A DNA stretch of 7,066 nt from Nitrososphaerota archaeon (GCA_002698885.1 PAAH01000030.1:1-7066), one strand, 5' to 3'; shown: positions 1-5,991, counted from the stretch's first letter. Translations and numbers: made by a program. Notes: generated from the sequence alone by a model not told the origin.

Positions 1-523
1 TCTTTGCACCTTGTGATGCTGTATATGGACCTCTGAATCTATACGGTCTTTGTTCAAGTGGTCTTTCTTCAGCAAAGAATGTAGAAATTGTAATAATTTT
101 TCCACCTTCCTTCATAACTTTTAGTGCTTGGACAGTTGTCCAAAATGTGCCAGTTAGGTGAATGTCTATAGTACTTCTAAAATCATCTAATGGTGCATGT
201 GCAAAACACGTAACAGGACCAGAGACACCTGCGTTGTTTACTACAACATCTACATTGATATTTTCATTTTGTAATGTGTTAAACATCTCAGTGATTGCTT
301 TTTCATCGCTAACATCTACACCTGAGAAAATCTTCACAAATCCATTAGTCTGTTTTTCATTAATAATTTGATTTAGCATCTTAGATGTATCTTCTAATGG
401 CTCTTTTCTTCTCCCAAGTATGATTACACTTGCACCATTTTCAACAAATTTTTTGGCAACAGTCATTCCTATTCCAGTACCACTTCCTGTGATTAGGGCA
501 ACTTTATTTTGAAATTTTAACAT
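1..523 (-). CDS. Short-chain dehydrogenase/reductase (SDR), C-terminus cut by window edge
   Basis: The visible 174 residues form an NAD(P)-binding Rossmann fold of the SDR superfamily; members are usually 250-280 residues, so roughly a third is outside the window. The nucleotide-binding motif TGSGTGIG lies at residues 12-19, an acidic position in VDVSD at 68-73, and NNAG at 96-99. The pair R38-R39 just after beta-strand 2 (ILGRRK) is of the kind that often binds the NADP phosphate, so NADPH preference is possible. The catalytic positions are unusual: the usual Asn of the VNL.G motif is His122 (IHLTG), the usual second Ser of ISS is Thr148 (IST), and Tyr167 is followed four residues later by Gln171 instead of Lys, with Lys at 174. 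The start ATG at 523 suits the fold, because the glycine motif begins 12 residues in. It is transcribed away from the small plus-strand genes. Substrate unknown. Confidence 0.9.
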   Translation of the reverse strand, partial: MLKFQNKVALITGSGTGIGMTVAKKFVENGASVIILGRRKEPLEDTSKMLNQIINEKQTNGFVKIFSGVDVSDEKAITEMFNTLQNENINVDVVVNNAGVSGPVTCFAHAPLDDFRSTIDIHLTGTFWTTVQALKVMKEGGKIITISTFFAEERPLEQRPYRFRGPYTASQGAK

Positions 524-546
524 TAACAGAATTTTTGATCGTTTGT

Positions 547-556
547 GATATTAATT
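547..556 (-). promoter_or_regulatory. Possible TATA box for the SDR gene
   Basis: On the minus strand this reads AATTAATATC, centred about 27 nt upstream of the SDR start codon at 523. That is the spacing expected for an archaeal TATA box driving a leaderless or nearly leaderless transcript. No Shine-Dalgarno sequence is visible before this ATG, which fits a leaderless message. The region is AT-rich, so a chance match is possible. Confidence 0.4.
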
Positions 557-594
557 GGTTACCACTAAGAATTATCTTTATTTGTGGGTAGAAT

Positions 595-843
595 ATGAGA
601 ATTTTCATGCATGATTCTGAATCTGAAACATTTGTACTAAAAACAGAGCCAGAAAAATTTTCCGATAAATTAAAAGAGATTGATGTAGCATCTACCCCAA
701 AGGAAATAGCTACTGATGATGTAGAATCTGATGATTACTATAGCCGTGTATTTGCTCAGACGACTAGAATGGTTACAAACAAGGGCTGTTTAGATGTTAA
801 AGACAAGAATATTGATGTAATTCAAATTCTACAGAAGGGATAG
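595..843 (+). CDS. Unrecognised small acidic protein, 82 aa
   Basis: I do not recognise this protein. It is short and acidic in its first half (clusters such as DSESE and DDVESDDYY around residues 7-12 and 41-49), with a more mixed C-terminal part around residues 55-80 that ends in IDVIQILQKG. It has no signal peptide, no membrane segment and a single cysteine, so it is probably cytoplasmic. An in-frame TAG at 589-591 limits the start to ATG 595 or the next in-frame ATG at 607. No clear ribosome binding site precedes either. It ends 2 nt before the next plus-strand gene, whose likely ribosome binding site lies inside its last codons, so the two are probably co-transcribed and translationally coupled. 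The tight coupling supports it being a real gene, but no function can be assigned. Confidence 0.65.
   Translation: MRIFMHDSESETFVLKTEPEKFSDKLKEIDVASTPKEIATDDVESDDYYSRVFAQTTRMVTNKGCLDVKDKNIDVIQILQKG
834..840 (+). promoter_or_regulatory. Shine-Dalgarno-like sequence for the 124-aa gene
   Basis: The sequence GAAGGGA sits 5 nt before the ATG at 846, inside the last codons of the 82-aa gene. It is a partial match to a purine-rich ribosome binding site. It supports both the choice of ATG 846 and translational coupling of the two small genes. Confidence 0.45.
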
Positions 844-845
844 AA

Positions 846-1220
846 ATGCAAGACCCAAATCCTTCTCCATGGGGAGCACAAGATAGATTTCAGGCACATT
901 ATATTGTTAGAGTAAAAGATATTGAGAATGTATTAGACTATACTGCAAGAACAACATTATCCACCACTGGTCATTTTGGCTCAAAAGAAGTTACAGATAT
1001 TCAATGGCAAGGTGGAAAGATTTCAGACACACTAAATTCTGATATCTCATTAAAGGAAATGATTGTAAAACAAACTCCTAACGATGCTGTAATTTCAATC
1101 GAACCAACAAATCAAGGAGTTAGAATTTATGGCAAGTGGAAAAATGGGTTTGAGTTTGGTATATCAAAAGAACTTTTTGAAATTTATAATAAAATTGCAG
1201 GTCATATAAAAAATATTTAG
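846..1220 (+). CDS. Unrecognised small soluble protein, 124 aa
   Basis: I do not recognise this protein. It is a hydrophilic, mixed alpha/beta-looking chain without membrane segments. A Pro/Trp-rich start (PNPSPWG, residues 4-10) is followed by alternating hydrophobic stretches that look like beta strands (HYIVRVKDI near 18-26, VTDIQW near 49-54, AVISIEP near 81-87, GVRIYGKW near 91-98) and a C-terminal helix (residues 109-122). There are no cysteines and no obvious metal or catalytic motif. It lies 2 nt after the 82-aa gene and probably shares its transcript. Its TAG stop at 1218-1220 overlaps the stop codon of the convergent endA gene. The continuous open frame, ATG start and upstream purine-rich sequence make it a credible gene, but its role cannot be inferred. 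Confidence 0.75.
   Translation: MQDPNPSPWGAQDRFQAHYIVRVKDIENVLDYTARTTLSTTGHFGSKEVTDIQWQGGKISDTLNSDISLKEMIVKQTPNDAVISIEPTNQGVRIYGKWKNGFEFGISKELFEIYNKIAGHIKNI
1208..1213 (-). terminator. Possible T-tract terminator for endA
   Basis: On the minus strand a run of six T (context AAATATTTTTTATAT) begins 3 nt after the endA stop codon. Archaeal transcription often ends at short T-rich tracts without a hairpin, so this could close the minus-strand gene row. It lies inside the 3' end of the convergent 124-aa gene, because there is no spacer between the two. Confidence 0.35.
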
Positions 1221-1753
1221 GCCTTCCACCAGTCTAATGCAAGATAATCAACTCTTTCTTTTCCATACGGAATCGCAAGAATAAATTGTTTCTTAACACT
1301 TGTAGCTAGTCTACCAGCTAAGACTACATCTGTGGATGACACTTTTTCATTTCTATTATACACTTGCACCAAAAATGGTGCATGATCTATTCCAGGGCCT
1401 TTTTGATAGACTGCAAAATCACATCCAAATTTAATTCCCGGGTTAACAATATACCCTTTCACACGAAAATCTTTGTACACTTGAAATTTTTTATCAAAAT
1501 TATGATATTCATTCCTACATACTTCCAGTAGTGTATTTTCTGAAATCTTTTTTTTATTTTTATATATTTGAATCTTAGAATTAAGTTGTAAGTAATATCC
1601 TTCTATAAGATCCAAAATTAATGGTACATTAATTTCATCAGGTTTTGGCTTTGGTATTCCAATTGGTTTACCATAGTATCCTGCAGTAAATAATTTTCTT
1701 GAATCTGATATATTCCAAACAATAATCCTGTTTTCTATTAATTCGGCTTTCAA
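1217..1753 (-). CDS. endA: tRNA-intron endonuclease EndA
   Basis: This enzyme cleaves introns from precursor tRNAs at bulge-helix-bulge sites, leaving 2',3'-cyclic phosphate and 5'-hydroxyl ends. At 178 residues it matches the single-domain-pair length of the Methanocaldococcus jannaschii protein (179). The N-terminal domain (about 1-80) carries the family-like ENRIIVW and GYYGKPIG stretches. The C-terminal nuclease domain (about 85-178) has YKDFRVKGYIVNPGIKFG and DFAVY. The expected Tyr-His-Lys triad is visible as Tyr116, His124 and a Lys in SVKK (154 or 155), so this is a catalytic subunit. Whether it is a homotetramer or pairs with a second subunit, as in crenarchaea, cannot be told here. 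The start must be TTG at 1753: there is no Met codon anywhere in the frame, and the DUF47 stop TAA immediately precedes it in the same frame. No strong ribosome binding site is visible, so translation probably depends on reinitiation after the upstream gene. Confidence 0.93.
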   Translation of the reverse strand: MKAELIENRIIVWNISDSRKLFTAGYYGKPIGIPKPKPDEINVPLILDLIEGYYLQLNSKIQIYKNKKKISENTLLEVCRNEYHNFDKKFQVYKDFRVKGYIVNPGIKFGCDFAVYQKGPGIDHAPFLVQVYNRNEKVSSTDVVLAGRLATSVKKQFILAIPYGKERVDYLALDWWKA

Positions 1754-2404
1754 TTAAAGACTCAAAGCTAGTAAGATAAAGGAATCTGAAACTTCCTGAC
1801 ACTTATCAGCCATCTCTTCAATTCCTTCGATGATATCTTTTACCAATAACAATTCCTTTGTACTAGGAATATCCAGTGCTTTCATAACCATTTGCCTATA
1901 CTTAATGTCAATCTCTCGCTCTATTTTTTGTGTATCCTGAGCTAGTTCTATGGATTTTGCAGAATCCGAATTTAAGCTTCGTATTATCTCATTAAGTTTG
2001 TAAACTTCATCTACAACCAGTCCAATTAGTTCTGTTAATTCAGCATCTAACTTAGAACTTTTCAAAGTAGCAGGTTTAATATTTGATAATTTAAATGCAA
2101 TACCGGTTATGTAACCAGCAATTTCATCCATTGTGTATGCTGTGTTCAGAAGATTTTCACGATTCATTATCAATCCACCAACATCTGCAACATCACGGGT
2201 AATCTTTCTTCTAAGACCTTCAACTTCTTCTTCTAAAGATGCAATTTGATCTAATGCATCTTTAATCCCTGTTTTATCTTTAGACATTATTAGATCTGGA
2301 AGAGATGATAAACTTCTTGCTGCATTAAGAATTCGATTAATCTCATCTTGAAGAACCGCAATTGCCTTTCTTTTTGCTTGTACTTCTAACTCCCCACTGT
2401 ACAT
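1754..2404 (-). CDS. DUF47 / PhoU-like phosphate transport regulator-type protein
   Basis: The 216-residue chain is almost entirely helical, and its length fits the DUF47 family (PhoU-related, often annotated as a phosphate transport regulator). Features seen are a long heptad-rich N-terminal half, with ASLEEEVEGLRRKITRDV near residues 55-72, a middle segment RENLLNTAYTMDEIAGYI near 82-99, and the C-terminal KDIIEGIEEMADKCQEVSD near 189-207. The last is the kind of acidic Glu/Asp-rich repeat that in PhoU-like folds binds metal clusters. No membrane segment is present, so a cytoplasmic protein is expected. In many genomes DUF47 genes sit next to Pit-type phosphate transporters; here none is in view, so a phosphate role is family inference only. 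It starts at ATG 2404, 68 nt after the DNA ligase stop, with a TATA-like box in that gap. Its TAA directly abuts the TTG start of endA. Confidence 0.82.
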   Translation of the reverse strand: MYSGELEVQAKRKAIAVLQDEINRILNAARSLSSLPDLIMSKDKTGIKDALDQIASLEEEVEGLRRKITRDVADVGGLIMNRENLLNTAYTMDEIAGYITGIAFKLSNIKPATLKSSKLDAELTELIGLVVDEVYKLNEIIRSLNSDSAKSIELAQDTQKIEREIDIKYRQMVMKALDIPSTKELLLVKDIIEGIEEMADKCQEVSDSFILLALSL

Positions 2405-2430
2405 AACGAATTACTACTCAAGAAGAGGTT

Positions 2431-2437
2431 AATTTAA
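2431..2437 (-). promoter_or_regulatory. Possible TATA box for the DUF47-endA pair
   Basis: On the minus strand this reads TTAAATT, centred about 30 nt upstream of the DUF47 ATG at 2404. Six-base inverted arms (AAGAAG at 2420-2425 and CTTCTT at 2440-2445, plus-strand reading) flank it. A purine-rich stretch with GGAAGGAAGGAG lies just upstream on the minus strand. This is the longest spacer in the minus-strand gene row, so an internal promoter here is plausible. Confidence 0.4.
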
Positions 2438-2472
2438 TGCTTCTTCTCCTTCCTTCCGTGAAAGTATGTGAA

Positions 2473-4221
2473 TTATCCAGTTTTATTCTGATTTTTGTAT
2501 AATGCACTAACTTCTTCAGGGCATGATGCATCTTCTGCAAGTTTTTCAGTGCGTATTTTTCCAGTGAATTTAGGGAATCTTAATGCAAATCCTGTATCTT
2601 TTCGGATTAAGTTTAATCCAGTTTTATGAATTGGACTTAATGTAATCTCTGACGCCACAACTTCCAAAACTAACTCCGGTTCAAACCAGATGTCAGATTC
2701 AATACTGCTTTCAACTCTAGGATTTTTTTTCAAAATGACTTTATTAGAAAGAATTTGAAATAACTGATCCAAATTTTCATCAGTAAATCCTGTACCAACT
2801 TTACAAATAGTTGGAAAACTATCATTTTCAGAATCATATGTAGATAATAGTAGTGTCCCATACTTACCAGTTCTTCTCCCCCTACCAAAGAATGCACCCA
2901 CGACAACCAGATCTAAACTATCACCAAGTTCATTTTGATATTCTCTTTTTAGCTTTAACCAGTTACTTCCACGTGAACCTGCACGATAATTTGCATTAAG
3001 AACTTTTAACATTAATCCTTCACATCCGGAATTAATTGAATTTTCTAACACATCTGAAATATCAGTAGTATTATTTACAATAGACATTGGAATTAGTTTT
3101 GCAAATTCATTTTCTTTAATGACATCTTCTAGGTTTTTTCGTCGTTCATTGTATGAATAATTAAGTAATTCATTCCCATTATGATAAAGTATATCAAAAA
3201 AGTTAACAGTTATAGGATAATTTGTTATCGCTTGATCCAATTTATGTTTCCTCCTTCTATGCATTAGTTCTTGAAATGGCAAAAAATTACCTGTATTTGC
3301 ATTAATTGCAACTATCTCTGCTTCAAAAATTCCATTATCTGCATTTATTGTATCTGAAATTTTCTCTACAATATCTGGATAGTAGTTCGTTATATTTTCT
3401 AAGCTCCTTGAAAATAAAATTACTTTGTCATCCTGTATGTGAATTTGAACACGTTCTCCATCAAGTTTGTATTCTGCAGCGAATTCATTTTCAATTCGTT
3501 TTACAGCTTCTTCCTCACTCTTCACACGATCTGCTAACATTGGTCTAATTGGACTAAACAACGAAACATTAAATTTCAAAAGGCCATCAAGACCGTCTTG
3601 TGCTAACACTTCTGAAACTTTTCCTAAATCGCTTGATACGTTGTAAGCATTTTCTACCAGTTCACGATTTTCTTTACTATTTGTAAACGCAATAGCTAAT
3701 GCATCCATAACTGTATTTTCTGCAACTCCTAAACGCATGGTACCAAGCAATATCTTCAAGATGAATTTTGATTCTTCTGGAGTTGCATCATTTAGTAGAC
3801 TTGAAATATATTTTATTTTCATATCTTGGGAACCCTTGCCTTGAAGAGTTGAAATTTTTAGTAATGTTTCATATACTCGTTCTAAAGTTATTGTTTCTGC
3901 AGAGAATGTGGTTTGAGTCTTCTGCTTAAGAATATTTGATACAGTAATTCCTAGATCTCCACCATCATTATAATCGTCTTCAATTTTTTTTATTGTAACT
4001 CCAGCTGATTTTGAGATCGCACGAATTACAAGTTTCTCAGCAATTCCTAACTCAACACCTTCAAAATTTGGTTTAAGTTTTCCTTGAATTAGATAAATTA
4101 CTTTTGCAATTATTTCATTAGGTGTTTTTTTTAACAATTCAACCAAAATTCCTGTTAATTCTAACCGTTTACTTGTTTTCTCCATCTTTTCTAATGAATC
4201 GGATAATACAGAAAATTTCAT
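2473..4221 (-). CDS. lig: ATP-dependent DNA ligase
   Basis: This enzyme seals nicks in double-stranded DNA during replication and repair, using ATP to form an enzyme-AMP intermediate. It has 582 residues, within the 560-600 range of archaeal replicative ligases. The N-terminal helical DNA-binding domain spans about 1-225. The adenylation domain has motif I KLDGER with adenylated Lys252, motif III near FEAEIVA (299-305), motif IV EGLMLK (401-406) and motif V WLKLKRE (421-427). The C-terminal OB-fold domain (about 430-570) contains GAFFGRGRR and ends with a motif VI region, RKDTGFALRFPKF (540-552). All key residues look intact. The start ATG at 4221 gives the usual archaeal N-terminus. It lies 44 nt after the membrane-protein gene and 68 nt before the DUF47 gene, and is probably part of the same minus-strand transcript. 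No terminator-like T-run follows the gene before it, which fits co-transcription. Confidence 0.98.
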   Translation of the reverse strand: MKFSVLSDSLEKMEKTSKRLELTGILVELLKKTPNEIIAKVIYLIQGKLKPNFEGVELGIAEKLVIRAISKSAGVTIKKIEDDYNDGGDLGITVSNILKQKTQTTFSAETITLERVYETLLKISTLQGKGSQDMKIKYISSLLNDATPEESKFILKILLGTMRLGVAENTVMDALAIAFTNSKENRELVENAYNVSSDLGKVSEVLAQDGLDGLLKFNVSLFSPIRPMLADRVKSEEEAVKRIENEFAAEYKLDGERVQIHIQDDKVILFSRSLENITNYYPDIVEKISDTINADNGIFEAEIVAINANTGNFLPFQELMHRRRKHKLDQAITNYPITVNFFDILYHNGNELLNYSYNERRKNLEDVIKENEFAKLIPMSIVNNTTDISDVLENSINSGCEGLMLKVLNANYRAGSRGSNWLKLKREYQNELGDSLDLVVVGAFFGRGRRTGKYGTLLLSTYDSENDSFPTICKVGTGFTDENLDQLFQILSNKVILKKNPRVESSIESDIWFEPELVLEVVASEITLSPIHKTGLNLIRKDTGFALRFPKFTGKIRTEKLAEDASCPEEVSALYKNQNKTG

Positions 4222-4265
4222 TTTAATATGTATTCCATTAATTCACATTTTGAATAAGTTTTTTT

Positions 4266-4697
4266 CTAAATGTATCTAAAAATGACTTTTTTTTGACCTT
4301 GTTTTAATTCTGAAACGAGTGCAAAATTGTTTAACGGGTATGTTTTCTTATATTGTTTCATAAAACTCCACGCAACATCGTGATTTTTGAACTCTGTTCG
4401 TACACCATCAATTTTATTTTCGTTACCAAAAACATCAAAGCACACAATTGAATAGCTTTTTGGTTTGTTATGCGGCTTAGCTTTAATGAACCAAGATACT
4501 GCAAACACAAATGCCCCCATGATTATAAATGCAAATCCGATTTCTCGAAAATATGGCCAAAAAAGTCCTGGAACAGTTTGTCCAAATAACTGTACAACAT
4601 AATGTGAAAATGTCAATATTGCTGCAACCGTCATAGCCACCTTTGTTATACTGTGAAATGCTACAGAAAACTGAAATTCATACTTAGAAATCATCAC
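4266..4697 (-). CDS. Unrecognised membrane protein with two transmembrane helices, 143 aa
   Basis: I do not recognise a family. Two hydrophobic segments are clear: about residues 19-39 (VAMTVAAILTFSHYVVQLFG) and 53-71 (IGFAFIIMGAFVFAVSWF). A Lys/His-rich stretch (IKAKPHNKPK) follows at 71-80, and then comes a soluble tail of about 65 residues with alternating strands and a helix (VAWSFMKQYKKTY, 108-120). The positive charge after helix 2 suggests that the tail, and so also the N-terminus, faces the cytoplasm. There are two adjacent ATG codons (4697 and 4694). A TTAAAA box on the minus strand at 4718-4723 is best spaced for the second, but either start is possible. The gene sits between the fructose-bisphosphate aldolase/phosphatase and ligase genes with 47- and 44-nt gaps. 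Nothing in it points to a metabolic or repair role. Confidence 0.78.
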   Translation of the reverse strand: MMISKYEFQFSVAFHSITKVAMTVAAILTFSHYVVQLFGQTVPGLFWPYFREIGFAFIIMGAFVFAVSWFIKAKPHNKPKSYSIVCFDVFGNENKIDGVRTEFKNHDVAWSFMKQYKKTYPLNNFALVSELKQGQKKVIFRYI

Positions 4698-4717
4698 TGT
4701 TAATATTATTTACTTGG

Positions 4718-4723
4718 TTTTAA
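4718..4723 (-). promoter_or_regulatory. Weak TATA-like box before the membrane-protein gene
   Basis: On the minus strand this reads TTAAAA (context GATTAAAACC), centred 24 nt from the first and about 27 nt from the second of the two tandem start codons. The match is weak in AT-rich DNA. It would allow separate leaderless expression of the membrane protein, in addition to read-through from the upstream gene. Confidence 0.25.
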
Positions 4724-4744
4724 TCTTTTTCGGCAAATGATCCA

Positions 4745-5881
4745 TTAATCAGGATCTTCATAATTTTCCTTTCGATCATTGGTAACTGTTTTTGAATCCA
4801 TCGGTTTCATCTTTTCTTTTAATTTACTCATTCTGGCTTTGTATCCTTCGGCATATTCTAATTCATCTGGAACAAGTGTTGCTGGATGTATGAAACCTTG
4901 ACTTCGTATTGCCAATGCTTTCTTCGTTGCTTGTTCTCTTATGTAATCCCAGTCAGGTGTTGAGAATCCATCAAATGGACCAGTAAATTTTCCCTCATGC
5001 ATGCTAAATACAAGTGATTGCACTATTGGAATACAGAAATTAATTGTTGCTGCAGAATTTAATTTAACTGGCATAAGTGGCATATTATGACTTCCTCTAG
5101 TATTACCAGCTACATAATGTGGATTATTGAATACACTTCCTGCTTCTTCTGTAGCAGGAAATAATTTTTGAGTTCTAATTAAACAAACAGGATCATCCTT
5201 CCCAACATATATTCCTGCAATGTTATGTAGTCTGTCTGTTGATGCACTCAGGATAGGTTCTCCTTCTTTTGTATGAATTTCTGCAATAACATATCGTCCA
5301 GGATACATTAATGCTGCTTCAAGTGTTGGTTTATCTTGCCATAATTCAAGATCTGCAATTGTACCATCTTCAACATCCATTATTGTAAAACGTACTCCTT
5401 CTGCAAGTGATTTGTTAACAATTAATCCTGTATTACTTAATGCATCAACAAATAGTCTATACATAGGATAATTGAAACAGCCAGGTTCTGTTTTGTCAGC
5501 TGCAAAAACAGTAAATGCTTCATTTGGCCTTTCTTCAAATTCTAATTCAGCAACACCAGGTCCCATACCCTTAACATTTCCTGAAAAAGAATCCTTTAGC
5601 AAATCTTGCCCAGCACCATAAAGTCCTTCTTTCTTAGCTACAGCGGTTCCTGCTTCAAATGCATCCCAAGCCAATTTATGAATATCTTTATTGTCAACTC
5701 CTTTTGTGTGACTCATTACAATATGAACATCGTCACCACAATAGCCGATATAATGATCTATCAAAAGATCTCCTGAATTTTTAACAGTTTCCTTAACTGC
5801 ATCAATTAGAGCATCACTAGGTCTAGTATGACCACCAATCCCACCTACGTCTGCTTTGATTACTGATACTGTTATTTTCAT
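4745..5881 (-). CDS. fbp: Fructose-1,6-bisphosphate aldolase/phosphatase (bifunctional, class V FBPase type)
   Basis: This is the archaeal gluconeogenic enzyme that condenses dihydroxyacetone phosphate with glyceraldehyde 3-phosphate and then dephosphorylates the product to fructose 6-phosphate. It makes the pathway effectively one-way towards sugar synthesis. The 378-residue protein covers the whole family. Metal and substrate residues match the known pattern: Asp11 and His18 (KADVGGIGGH), Asp50-Asp51 (CGDD), Gln92 (GAGQD), Asp129-Lys130 (AADKTEPG) and Asp229-Asp230. The aldolase residues Tyr225 and Schiff-base Lys228 are in YVGKDDPV. RGSHNMPLMPV at 262-272 is also typical. The last 25 residues are hydrophilic and probably a flexible tail. 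The start ATG at 5881 opens with MKITVSVIKADVGG, as expected. It heads the minus-strand gene row, has a good TATA box 27 nt upstream, and is divergent from the EF-1alpha gene. In an autotroph it would carry fixed carbon into sugars. Confidence 0.98.
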   Translation of the reverse strand: MKITVSVIKADVGGIGGHTRPSDALIDAVKETVKNSGDLLIDHYIGYCGDDVHIVMSHTKGVDNKDIHKLAWDAFEAGTAVAKKEGLYGAGQDLLKDSFSGNVKGMGPGVAELEFEERPNEAFTVFAADKTEPGCFNYPMYRLFVDALSNTGLIVNKSLAEGVRFTIMDVEDGTIADLELWQDKPTLEAALMYPGRYVIAEIHTKEGEPILSASTDRLHNIAGIYVGKDDPVCLIRTQKLFPATEEAGSVFNNPHYVAGNTRGSHNMPLMPVKLNSAATINFCIPIVQSLVFSMHEGKFTGPFDGFSTPDWDYIREQATKKALAIRSQGFIHPATLVPDELEYAEGYKARMSKLKEKMKPMDSKTVTNDRKENYEDPD

Positions 5882-5905
5882 AGTTTTTTTATTTGGTTGC
5901 TTTGA

Positions 5906-5911
5906 TTTATA
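5906..5911 (-). promoter_or_regulatory. TATA box for fbp
   Basis: The minus strand reads AGTATAAATC here, a good archaeal TATA box, with its centre about 27 nt from the fbp ATG at 5881. With initiation about 25 nt downstream, the transcript would begin at or next to the ATG, giving a leaderless message. The lack of a ribosome binding site in AAATAAAAAAACTATG agrees with this. Confidence 0.65.
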
Positions 5912-5923
5912 CTATTACGTTAT

Positions 5924-5939
5924 TCTAATTTGAATTAGA
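5924..5939. repeat. 16-bp inverted repeat upstream of the fbp TATA box
   Basis: TCTAATT (5924-5930), TG, then AATTAGA (5933-5939) form 7-base perfect arms with a 2-nt centre. The repeat starts 13 nt upstream of the fbp TATA box, on the side where a dimeric activator would sit. It could equally serve the divergent EF-1alpha promoter. The arms are AT-rich, so chance is not excluded, and no regulator is known from the window. Confidence 0.5.
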
Positions 5940-5991
5940 TGATCTAAAAAATACAAAAAATTTGACTAAAAATTAAAAAAAATGTAAATGC

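Noticed and set aside
162..371. Plus-strand open frame of 69 codons
   Set aside because: It lies wholly antisense to the SDR coding frame, which shows clear family motifs, and its own translation looks like low-complexity Ser/Thr/Phe-rich shadow sequence.
524..594. Possible small RNA or further small gene between the SDR and the 82-aa gene
   Set aside because: It is only 71 nt, AT-rich, without a stable hairpin, and accounted for by two divergent promoters.
1217..2404. DUF47 and endA as one gene broken by a nonsense mutation
   Set aside because: Both parts match separate known families at full normal length, so two adjoining genes explain the in-frame TAA better than a broken fusion.
3306..3548. 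Plus-strand open frame of 80 codons
   Set aside because: It is antisense to the DNA ligase adenylation domain. The Leu/Ser/His-rich translation is typical of a shadow frame.
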